This document shows, in pieces, positions 55,215 through 64,000 of a stretch of DNA of 64,000 nt. The notes under the pieces are model-generated. The model ran no database searches. It saw only the letters and a list, made by a program, of their open reading frames with translations, and was not told where the DNA came from. Position 1 is the first letter of the stretch. Every line of letters starts with the position of its first letter. The DNA lies in assembly GCF_902806685.2 (NCBI RefSeq), contig NC_048552.1, positions 10,629,662 to 10,693,661 on the forward strand, in the 5' to 3' direction. The stretch is from Maniola hyperantus (Eukaryota; Arthropoda; Insecta; Lepidoptera; Nymphalidae). The translations under genes were made by a program, and so were the position numbers.

Positions 55215-55400
55215 ACAACTGTGCGTTGTGGAAACTTCAGTCTACATCTCCTGAAGATGCTCCGGTGTCGGAGAGACGTGTTCTGGAACATTTGTGTGGT
55301 ATTGTGTGTTGGTGGTGTGTATTGCTGGCTTTACCTACCTTTTTAGTAGAAGGAGGGAATGCGGAGCATATAAAACGCTGCATATTGAACCTACCTACCT
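55215..55400 (+). mobile_element. Retroelement-like fragment
   Basis: CACAACTGTGCGTTGTGGAA, CTCCTGAAGATGCTCCGGTG and TCGGAGAGACGTGTTCTGGA resemble a repeat common in moths. The 'CTGAAGATG ... GAGAGACGTG' pattern recalls Penelope-like or related elements, which I cannot confirm. Confidence 0.35.
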
Positions 55401-55510
55401 ACCTACAGATTTGTCTGTTTAGACGAATTATAGCAAATTAAGTTTGTGGTTCGTTGTAAACCATTTTGGTTTATTGGTGGTCATTTTCCCTATTAAGGTA
55501 GTTGGTATAA

Positions 55511-55632
55511 TACGCGACAGGACAATCGGGGAGGGAACGCCCCGCACACCCACACAACCCCGCGCTAACCTAGTGCGGGAGAGCGCGATTGTGCGGGGCG
55601 TTTCCCCGCCTCCCCGATTGCCATCTCGACTA
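55511..55632. mobile_element. Foldback MITE family P, copy 4
   Basis: TACGCGACAGGACAATCGGG at the left (a 10-bp GTCGAGATGG block is deleted), GGGAACGCCCCGCACACCC inside, and CCCCGATTGCCATCTCGACT at the right. Confidence 0.75.
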
Positions 55633-55639
55633 ATATTTT

Positions 55640-56968
55640 TTACGCTGCCTCCTACCCAAACACTTCCACAAATACACTTGGTTGGTTAAGTAACCTAACC
55701 TAGCTACCTGAATCCTAACAATCGTTCAAAAAATACTAGCCTAATTTCATCTACTTAATCGATGACCAAATTCAAAAGGCGTTTGGTTAGTTAGGCACAG
55801 TTGTGATAGCGTAGAGTACACCAGAAAATAGATAAGTACGTAAAAAACGTGATAAATTACCAAAATAGTAGATACAATAATGTAAAAACACGGTGTGAAA
55901 TGTCATTACAAGACGCGTCGTTAAGCGCGTGTTATGGAATATGTCCAGACATACCTAACTATTCATTGTGACGTTTACTAAGTGGTAACAACACGAATGA
56001 CGGCGCCCCGGGGTGGCCATCAACGTATACTGATAATACAGTGTAGTACATACGGGCTATGATCGCACATAAAAGTCAATATTTGTTATTGAAAGCTACA
56101 TCATTTTGGCACTGTTTGTAGTCAGGATTCTATAGAAAAAACACGTTACACCGATGTAATTAAACTGACAAGTTCCAGTTAGGTTTATTTTATGCATAAA
56201 GAATCGCTCTACGCTCTAAAATGCAATCTCAATTGGTAAAAAAACCATCTCAATTTTTTAATAATCGCCAATATTAATTAATTATTTCTGTACAATATTT
56301 TTAATTTTAGTGGAAGTAGTTTTCAAAGAAGAGCTTTTCTTTAAAAGGCTTTTTTTTTTAAATAACGCTTGCATTTGTTAACGTAAAGCCATTTAAATTT
56401 ATTTGTATTGTATTTAACGTTTTTTTTAGAAAATAACTTTGAAAAAAGCACATCGTTTTTTCCGCGACAATATTTTACGTAATATCATCCCTTATGTTTC
56501 ACAATAAATATTTACGTACTAGCTAACCACCGCTAGTGAACAAAACAGATTAAACTGACCACATTATCGTGACCTCGTAACTACTAACAATAGTTCCGCT
56601 CGTTCGGATTAATCTAAAGGGGTTGGGGGTCAGAGTTAAGTGGTTAATTATTGCAACTAAGCACTATTGTGGCTGTTTAGTGGTTGTATTGCGGTGTTTA
56701 GAGAGGTCGAGCTTTGCAGTTTAGCTGACCTTCCGATTTGTTAAAGCTACCTTGTTGCTATTAAGGTTGTTTTATTTGTTTGGGCCAGTAGGAGGATGTT
56801 TTGAAGTCTAGAAGATACAAAATTCATTGTAAGCGATCTTTGCTTTCCTTTGTAAGCAGTGACACAGTTAAAATTTAATTTTGTACTAACGGAAACGTAT
56901 ACGTTACTACGTACGTTGTACTGCCCGTTTCACGGGAGGGATGCGTGTATGCATTTCCTAAAGATAAA
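55640..56968. other. Unassigned sequence
   Basis: No gene or classified repeat recognised in 1.3 kb. Confidence 0.45.
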
Positions 56969-56971
56969 AAT

Positions 56972-57363
56972 AAACCGGCCAAGTGCGAGTCAGGCTCGCG
57001 CAACGAGGGTTTCGTACTACAGTCGTATTTTTGTCGACATTTTGCACGATAATTAAAAAAATATGATGAATAAATATAAATATAAATCTGTTTTAGAGTT
57101 CACAGGTAAGCCCTTTCATATTATGATACCCCACTTGATATAGGTAGTTATCTTACTTCAAAAATTTGAAAATACTAATTATTAGTTCATGACCACAATT
57201 AGATTATTTTTGTGTGATGTAACCCTAAATTCACGGTCTTCAGATTTTTCCCCTTATGTCTGCTATAATTCCTACCTACCTGCCAAATTTCATGATTCTA
57301 AGTCAACGGGAAGTACCCTGTAGGTTTCTTGACAGACAGACAGACTGACAGACAACAAAGTGA
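56972..57363 (+). mobile_element. Repeat family F, copy 3
   Basis: AACCGGCCAAGTGCGAGTCA to TTCTTGACAGACAGACAGAC; the AGGGTTCC end is missing. Confidence 0.8.
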
Positions 57364-57390
57364 AATAAAAGTTATTAATATAATCTATTA

Positions 57391-57449
57391 TCAAGCTTTA
57401 AGTCAGCTAAAAGGTCTAATCAGACAGGTACCTACTAGGAGACCATAAA
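57391..57449 (+). repeat. Dispersed block S, copy 1
   Basis: CAAGCTTTAAGTCAGCTAAA, AGGTCTAATCAGACAGGTAC and GGAGACCATAA recur at 59937. Confidence 0.65.
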
Positions 57450-57577
57450 GACCATGACGCTTTGTCGTCACTCATAACCCATATGACGCTTTGTCGGTCA
57501 CGACCGAGGCAGTGCTCTACAAATCTGCTGTCTCCTTCTAAAGATCGATGTTCATCACTTTTGGCCGCACAGTGTAA
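57450..57577. mobile_element. MITE family Q, partial
   Basis: CATGACGCTTTGTCGTCACT occurs again as CATATGACGCTTTGTCGGTC, an internal duplication; then GCTCTACAAATCTGCTGTCT and GGCCGCACAGTGT. Confidence 0.65.
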
Positions 57578-57742
57578 CCGCATGTTCTACAGTCACACGT
57601 ATAAAACACTCGCATTAAAATTAAGAGGGGGTTGCGGGCAGTCACAGATGTTGTTTATAGGCCCTCTTTCCGATGTTACCCTCCCTCCTCTTACCCTCTG
57701 CTTACTTGCAGAACACTGTAACTGACAAAATCGCTGCCCATA

Positions 57743-58122
57743 ATATTATAACTGCGAAAGTGTCCTTGTTTGTTAAGTTTTATCACGCCGGAACGAAACG
57801 GAGTTACAACAGATCGACGTGAATTTTTGCGCGGATATAGTTAATTACCTACCTGTAGGGCGATTGTCTAAAACCTGCATCAATCATTATTACAATCTCA
57901 ATTGTTCTGATTGGCTGAATTTGTGCGATTCTTGTTGCAAAAATGCATTTTAGCCAATAGTGAGTGAGCGTTAACCAATCAGAGATGAATGCGATCGTGA
58001 CATTGTAGCTGTCATTCTCCCGCAATCGCGCGGCAGGAGAGTGACATAAGCTACTTTTTATTCCAAATAATCAAAGAGTGCCCATTTATCAATTCCTATG
58101 AAGTAGCGAGCATCAGTTAGTA
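57743..58122 (+). mobile_element. Repeat family G with an insert
   Basis: TAATATTATAACTGCGAAAG to AGATCGACGTGAATTTTTGC, resuming at GAGAGTGACATAAGCTACTT and ending GAAGTAGCGAGCATCAGTTA. About 180 bp (57856-58035) interrupts it. Confidence 0.7.
57856..58035. mobile_element. MITE-like insert (GGGCGATTG ends)
   Basis: TAGGGCGATTGTCTAAAACC at the left, GCAATCGCGCGGCAG at the right. Inner CTGATTGGCTGAA/TTAACCAATCAGAG and ATGCATTTTAGCC pair partially. Confidence 0.5.
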
Positions 58123-58141
58123 GTTAAATACCTCATTTCAT

Positions 58142-58331
58142 GAGCCTCAATAGCTCAACGGGTAAAGGAGTGGACTGAAAACCGAAAGGTCGACGGTTCA
58201 AACCCCGCCCGTTGCACTATTGTCGTACCTACTCCTAGCACAAGCTTGACGCTTAGTTGGAGAGGAAAGGGGAATATTAGTCATTTAACATGGCTATTGG
58301 CTAATAAACTTTTAAAAAAAAAAAGGTATGT
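58142..58331 (+). mobile_element. SINE family A, copy 6
   Basis: GCCTCAATAGCTCAACGGGT, B box GGTTCAAACCC, body GACGCTTAGTTGGAGAGG, AATATTAGTCATTTAACATG and an A tail. Cleanest copy. Confidence 0.9.
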
Positions 58332-58451
58332 GTGACCGATTGTTCATCTATCTTATATCTATAGGTAGGTACCAATTTTAGGACTTTTGAAAATTCTACC
58401 CCCACGCCGATCTTCTAAATTTCACCCGAGTGAAGCCGGGGTGGGTCAGCT

Positions 58452-58677
58452 AGTCTAAATATATAAAAGGAAAAGGTGACTGACTGACTGACTGATCTAT
58501 CAACGCACAGCTCAAACTACTGGACGGATCGGGCTGAAATTTGGCATGCAGATAGCTATTGTGACGCAGGCATCCGGTAAGAAAGGATTTTTGAAAATTC
58601 AATCCCTAAGGGGATGAAATAGGGGTTTGAAATTTGTGTAGTCCACGCGGACGAAGTCGCGGGAATAAGCTAGTTAA
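58452..58677 (+). mobile_element. Repeat family H, full length
   Basis: AAATATATAAAAGGAAAAGG, CTGACTGACTGACTGATCTA, TCAACGCACAGCTCAAACTA, GGATCGGGCTGAAATTTGGC and the end CGCGGACGAAGTCGCGGGAA. This is the reference copy for family H. Confidence 0.85.
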
Positions 58678-58679
58678 CT

Positions 58680-59500
58680 ATAAGTTGCTTTCGATAATTT
58701 TCTTCTCTTTAGCTACAAGCTACAAGCGTACCGTTTGGTAGGTATGGGATTATTTTAATAGACTTTTGAATGAATTATGCTTATTTTTGATCTAAACATG
58801 CCAGCCTGTGGTTATTTTTTGGTTTTATTTTTGCAGATTTGGTCAGTTACTGGGTTTTCCTACATGTGAGACAACAAATAATAGGATATGCAAATAACGC
58901 AGAGAATCGCCGGCTAACTTTTGGTTTACAATCACTTGTGGGATGGCCGGCTTTAATTCAATTACGTGTTGCAGAGAGTTATGACCAGTGTAGGTAACTA
59001 GGTATAACTATATAGAGTAGGCAAAGGCATGGCAAAAACAAGAAGAAAGAACGAAAAAGTTGCTCCTATTTTACAAGTTACAATACAACTAGGTATATGT
59101 ATTATATTAATAAATAGTTACATAATAGTACTCTTGGGATTTATCCAGGTGCCCGTGACATAAGACATTACATTACTCCTATGTTGAAATGTTGAATAAT
59201 CTACTATTAGATAACATATACCTTTAGATAACAGGTCTGTAATAAGGTGGTAAATGAGGCATTGTCGAGCGAGTGGTGTGTAAAATAATTTAAAGTTTGT
59301 GTTCATTGAATGAAGAACAATTAAAATATAATATGTGTTTGTATTATACATGTTTTAGAAGTAAGTGTATAATTCAAAATCATTTTAAAAGTAGGAAAAA
59401 TAATTGATAGAGTTGACGATTCGAAAACAATTTTGTAAAAAAAATTGAAACATTTTCCTATTATGTTGTCCTTACAATTAAATTGGCGTTTTATCATGGC
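58680..59500. other. Unassigned AT-rich sequence
   Basis: No gene recognised. Confidence 0.45.
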
Positions 59501-59501
59501 T

Positions 59502-59900
59502 CTATAGAATAGAATAGAATAGAATGTTTTTTATTCATGTAAACTTTTTACAAGTGCTTATGAATAGTCAGGTAGTTTTAATTTACCACTAGTTCGGAAT
59601 GCCGTTCCTACCGAGAAGAACAAGCAAGAAACTCGGCGGTTGCTCTTTTTAATTTTTTAATTTACAATGTTATTATACCGTACTATACAAGCCATTGCAG
59701 CCCCGTGCATTGCTGGAGCGAGTCAAATCCAAGCTTTTTTATCGTTTACATAGTCTGCGACTGTATAATATGCTTTTTTTAGGAGCATACTTTTAACACA
59801 TTTTTTAAACTTGTGTAAAGGCAAGTCTAAAATTGCTTGTGGAATTTTATTATAAAATATTACACTCATTCCCACAAATGACTTTCCCACCCTCCAGAGG
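59502..59900 (-). mobile_element. LINE 3' end (family L1), best copy
   Basis: (ATAGA)n tail at 59502-59524, 3' UTR, and the end of ORF2. The UTR carries the reverse of GGAATGCCGTTCCTACCGAG and GAAACTCGGCGGTTGCTC, as in the 40679 copy. Confidence 0.75.
59723..59894 (-). pseudogene. LINE ORF2 C-terminus
   Basis: The minus frame reads GKSFVGMSVIFYNKIPQAIL, DLPLHKFKKCVKSMLLKKAY and YTVADYVNDKKAWI before TGA at 59723-59725. The 'FYNKIP...LP..KFK..VK..LL.KAYY...DY' layout is that of a non-LTR retrotransposon protein end found widely in Lepidoptera. The copy is 5'-truncated; no reverse transcriptase motif is left. Confidence 0.7.
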
Positions 59901-59936
59901 TGGGGGGGGGCTATGCTTTAAGTACCTATTGATTAA

Positions 59937-59992
59937 TCTAAGCTTTAAGGCAGCTAAAAGGCCTAATCAGATAGGTACTAGGAGACCATAAC
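59937..59992 (+). repeat. Dispersed block S, copy 2
   Basis: CTAAGCTTTAAGGCAGCTAA, AAGGCCTAATCAGATAGGTA and TAGGAGACCATAA match 57391-57449. Confidence 0.65.
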
Positions 59993-59994
59993 CA

Positions 59995-61230
59995 AACACA
60001 ATATGCATCTAACTTCATAACACGGACTCGCACCTCACACAATCGTCTCAAACGGTTTGGGGGCTGACAGGCGTCACCAACTATCCTCCTCGTCTCCAAC
60101 TTGCAGATAAGGCACAATGGCTCAAGTTTGTTGAGGGATTTGAAAAGCCATTCGCTTGGCAAACGCGTCTATCGGGTTTGTAACCCCTGCTTACAAGTTT
60201 GAAAAGTCCAGAATACTAACTATAACGTCTAGGAGTTTTATTTAAAGAGAACAATAATAATTAATACCTGTCTGTAACAACAATAATAATTAATTCTGTA
60301 AAAGAGAATAATAATGTACCAACATATAAAATAATATGGTCTACGAAGTAAATTGTGTTGTGGCAAGTACAGTGCGACAAGGCGCGTGGCGAAAATCGGA
60401 ACTAATGTAGTCGTCAAGTGTCCCCTTTGTTCTTGTTTGAATATTCTAACCCTTTGTGCTCCAATGTCAATGTCAATGTCATTCAAGTGCCAAAAGAGCC
60501 TTGTGGCACTGTATGTGGCGCAATAAAAACTTACCTACTGACAATACAAAGGATATTTTTATAACAATTTTTATTATAATACTGCAGTGGGCATATAAAA
60601 TAAGAAAGGTAGATGTGAAATCGTAATTATTTTATATCATTTGAAAATTGTTAATATAAGTCAGTCAGTGAAGGAGTATATAACCCCGACTTCGTCGATA
60701 TACTTAAGTATAACATAGTACCTATTATTTTCTTAATTTAAAAGCTTGATTAAGGATGAGATTTTTTTTTAAACTGTCTTTTTGGTTTAGGTTCTAGCCT
60801 TTTGAACCACAATCATAAGGTGACGTGAACAACACAGAATAATTAATAAACAGATGTTTTAAAAATAAATCAACTAAATAAGTACATGCATTAACAAGAT
60901 TAGGTTTTTAAATTTTTATCATGCCTAATCTATCTTTCCTCTTAATCTTGTATCCTTAATGGCTATTACAAGTTTGTACCAACATTGTAAATCAAATAAA
61001 CAGACCTGCAACATCACATAATTTATTGGATACTAGCTTTAAGCCCCGATATCTAATCCTAAGGCTAATGGTGTAATACAGCAAGTGAAATTAATTAACA
61101 GATTGCTATCTCTGCCTTCGAAGCATGCAAGTCTACTGTGGTATACCGTTATGTACCTTTTAAGTACATGCTTTAACGGCAATTTAATATTAACTAATAC
61201 AAATCATAGCTCTAACTAGCTTTTGTACGC
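59995..61230. other. Mostly unassigned sequence
   Basis: A minus frame at 59938-60162 has a CLIC pair but no known domain. TGTCAATGTCAATGTCAATG at 60464 is a short tandem repeat. No gene supported. Confidence 0.4.
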
Positions 61231-61234
61231 TTTT

Positions 61235-61600
61235 TTAGGGTTAAGGAACCCTAGTTTCTTTCAGTCTAACTGTCCATTCATCTGGCCAACTGAATGTCAG
61301 TCCGTCTGTCACAGCCATTTTAAAAGTTGTTTAGTATATTTATAGAAATCTATTACAGCTACACAGAAGCATGTTAAAATTTTGAAAAAACTTTTTTGGT
61401 TAAGTACCACATTTTGTGAAAATTTCAACTCTCTACCTATTACGAATTCACGAGATACACCCCACTGACAATTAGATACAAGGAAAGACGATCGGATGGA
61501 CGGACGGACGAACGGATGGACGGATGGAGACGGACGGACGGACCGCGGAGGCTTAGTAATAGGGTCCCGTTGGCAACCTTCGGGTACGGAACTCTAACAA
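61235..61600 (+). mobile_element. Repeat family D, full length
   Basis: Starts TTTTTTAGGGTTAAGGAACC and ends CGGGTACGGAACTCTAAC, so the ends are near-inverted AGGGTTCC/GGAACYCT. A GGAC/GGAT-rich run lies at 61494-61542. Confidence 0.75.
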
Positions 61601-61604
61601 TTGA

Positions 61605-62150
61605 TGGGCTTTATACCCTATAGTGATACCTAGTTAAATGGGAATTATTTTTAAAAATCATTAAGAATTAGCTTTCTTGGACAGTTTTTGAAAAAAGAAA
61701 AAAGAAAAAGTTTCGAGCATTTAAATTTTCAAGAAGTCATTACTACCAAAACATTTTAGCAACTAGCATGGCTACGGAACTCTCTCTTATGCGTGTTCTC
61801 ACACACACACTTGACCATATTATATTTATTTCGATACTGTAAGGTACCTGTGCTAGGCGTATAATAAAATTTCGCACAATTTGAAACAATAAAATAATAT
61901 TATTTACACTTACACACTTGAATAAGTTTAATGTTAAAAATTCGATTCGCCATAGCTGGATGAGCGTAAAATAAATATTATATTGGACATTGTATTGGCC
62001 ATTGTTCCGAAGTGCGATAACTGAAAGAGTAATATAATATTGCCGTTTCTTAAATTCAATATTTAGGTCCCAATACCTACTGCCCAAGAATGCATGCAAA
62101 CTTTTGACAAATTTTCATTATCTGTCTACATTATTTTTCTAGTTTATTCT
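61605..62150. other. Unassigned sequence
   Basis: A 118-codon minus-strand frame (61743-62099) is the longest here, but its composition is AT-driven and it shows no motif. Confidence 0.35.
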
Positions 62151-62152
62151 AA

Positions 62153-62348
62153 AAACTAGATGACGCCCGCAGATCCCATCCGTGTGGATTCAGGTTTTTG
62201 AAAATTCCGCGGGAACTTTTTGATTTTTCGTGATAAAAAGTAGCTATACCAAATTTAGTCTAAGTCGGATGGGCCGTGAAAAAGTACAGGCCCAACATGC
62301 AGATAAAGGTACCTACACTTTTGCTTTTATAATATGTATTAGTATGGA
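62153..62348 (-). mobile_element. Repeat family G, reversed
   Basis: ACTAGATGACGCCCGCAGAT to TTTGCTTTTATAATATGTAT. Confidence 0.7.
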
Positions 62349-62349
62349 T

Positions 62350-63660
62350 TTACGTAATATATCTACTGGTTTTATGTCTATTATTTGGTTTTATGTGGTT
62401 GGTATTATGTCAGTCAACCAGTTTCTCCTTTTTAACGATACTTAGTAAATCTTACCATTCAAGTCATTCTAGAATAAGTATCTATCCTTTAAAAAAAGTT
62501 AAATACCTAACTACTTACTTAAAAAATATCTTAAATTCTAAAAATCTTGTTCAAAATACCTACGCGTGTAACCAGAGTCATCAGATAAAACGCGGTTACA
62601 AACAAAAACATCTATCCCTGAATCCCTCGCTTTAACGCTTATCTCTATTTTTCATTACTCTACAAAAAACATTAGTTCCATTCTAATTTCAAATCTATTT
62701 CTTGACTGGCAAAGTTCAAATCATGAAAGATTAAATTATAGCAACAAAATTGGATAGGTCAGTTAACTTTTCGCAACTGTCATTTGAATTTGATCCTTAT
62801 TATCAATGAATTCAAAGTTCAGTTTCCTTTACAAATAATTCTGATACATTGTTCATTTGACACGCGTCGCTGAAGGATGGCATTTGCGATCGAGCATTTC
62901 AATTTTCGCGATATTTGTTTTTTTTATTAATATGAGACTGTGACCTTAAGGGGATTCGGTACGCATCTGTTGTTCGTGTTTATTGAAATATTGGTTGTCC
63001 CTTTTTGTAGGAAATGTGATTGCGGTGACAAAAGAAGTTATGAAGAGATGTTTATGTGGCGTTTTGCAGCGGCCCTTTTGATTATGAATTTTCGTGTTCT
63101 AAATTTAAATATTTAGTACCTACTTAGGTGACTTAGATGCAGTTTGAATATGCAATACCAACATAAAGAAAACAAATGCTACATGCTCGAAATGAATATC
63201 TTATCAATCTATCGATACTTGATAGAGAAATTAAATATGCATAGGTTATTCTGTTAATTTTATGTCAACAATTGTACGGCTTTTTGTCAAAATATAACAA
63301 TGTTGTTAAGTAGATACAATGTATAAAATGCCAAAAATGTAGGTACTTGGCTGATTTTGTAAAATGTTTTATTTTTATTCAGAATAAGTAGTAATATAAA
63401 ATTATTGGGGAGTCATAAATCAATTTTGGAATAAAATAGCAAAATTAATATTATAAAGGTATAGTGTAACCGACATTTCCATCAATTCCAAAAGTTATAG
63501 TCATCTTCCTTCATCTTGAGTCTTGACCGTGTTTCACGTACCGATACATGAGAACTACCTATTGTAGAGTTAGCAAAAAACTATATGTACAGGCAGGTAG
63601 GTCTATCCAAACTTTTATTTCATAGACTTAAATCCCCATGATAAGACTTAGTATCGGTTG
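62350..63660. other. Unassigned AT-rich sequence
   Basis: No gene or classified repeat recognised. Confidence 0.45.
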
Positions 63661-63663
63661 GTA

Positions 63664-63829
63664 TAAGTCCCGCAAATTGCTATTGCGCTGGAAACATGTC
63701 TCATTAACATCGAAATGACGTCATTTTTACATCAGTCGAAATAAAAATAATACCATCAGCTCGACACTTCAGTCTAATACTGACGTCACTAAAATGGCGG
63801 CCACGCGTATTACCAATTTGCGGGACTTA
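63664..63829. mobile_element. MITE family T (TAAGTCCCGCAAATTG ends), complete
   Basis: TAAGTCCCGCAAATTGCTAT at the left and ACCAATTTGCGGGACTTA at the right are inverted copies. If TA is the target duplication, the termini are AGTCCCGCAAATTG. The interior has two TGACGTCA-type words and AAAATGGCGGCC. Fragments lie at 11908 and 13399. Confidence 0.8.
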
Positions 63830-63839
63830 AAATAATGAT

Positions 63840-64000
63840 GAGACCTAAAACCCCATGATATTTATAAGTACTATTTTATTCACACACTTCATTTTATCAT
63901 ACGAATAGAATATACCTACCTACTTATTAGGTATATAAGGTTTTTTATTCAAATTATTTGAAAAAAAAAATCATTTTTTCATTTTTCACTTTCATTTTCT
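63840..64000. other. AT-rich end of window
   Basis: Nothing recognised. Confidence 0.5.

Noticed and set aside
54914..55441. 175-codon open frame
   Set aside because: It starts at a non-ATG codon and crosses a SINE A copy and a SINE B tail.

Overview
The window is nuclear DNA from an insect, almost certainly a ditrysian moth or butterfly. It is AT-rich, full of 'tacctacctac'-type sequence, and packed with repeats typical of Lepidoptera: tRNA-derived SINEs, the 'GCCCGCGACTTCGTCCGCG' repeat, the 'ACCGGCCAAGTGCGAGTCAG' repeat and many foldback MITEs. I cannot name the species. I saw no complete protein-coding gene, no genuine tRNA or rRNA gene, no CRISPR array and no viral genome. It reads as intergenic or long-intron sequence filled by layers of mobile elements.

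Possible host genes are few and small. At 4372-4448 there is a convincing N-terminal exon of a THAP (C2CH zinc finger) protein ending at a consensus splice donor, with an initiator-like sequence, a DRE-like and a CRE-like site just upstream. At 31235-31259, minus strand, a short ATG exon also ends at a consensus donor. At 39807-40050 there is a TATA box, a short ORF with a signal-peptide-like start and a poly(A) signal. None can be joined to further exons in the window.

Layout. 0-3.5 kb: MITEs, a fragmented SINE, a 287-bp foldback with ~88-bp arms and a full-length SINE. 4.2-5.5 kb: the THAP exon between copies of a 19-bp inverted repeat. 6-20 kb: dispersed repeats, a 421-bp foldback with a hairpin inside it, a cluster of MITEs at 12.3-14 kb and a LINE C-terminus at 9.2 kb. 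20-28 kb: mostly unrecognised AT-rich sequence with LINE remnants near 22.4 and 23.1 kb. 28-33 kb: two retroposon insertions nested in older repeats, both with target-site duplications, then the minus-strand exon candidate. 33-45 kb: SINEs, LINE tails and the small-peptide candidate. 45.5-50.8 kb: seven head-to-tail units of about 767 bp whose minus strand has Helitron-like 3' ends and which repeat Pho/YY1-like GCCAT motifs. 51-64 kb: more MITEs, SINEs, LINE ends and a 114-bp cluster of six ATCGAT sites.

The features form a record of insertion, nesting and decay rather than a pathway. The tandem array and the THAP exon most deserve follow-up.
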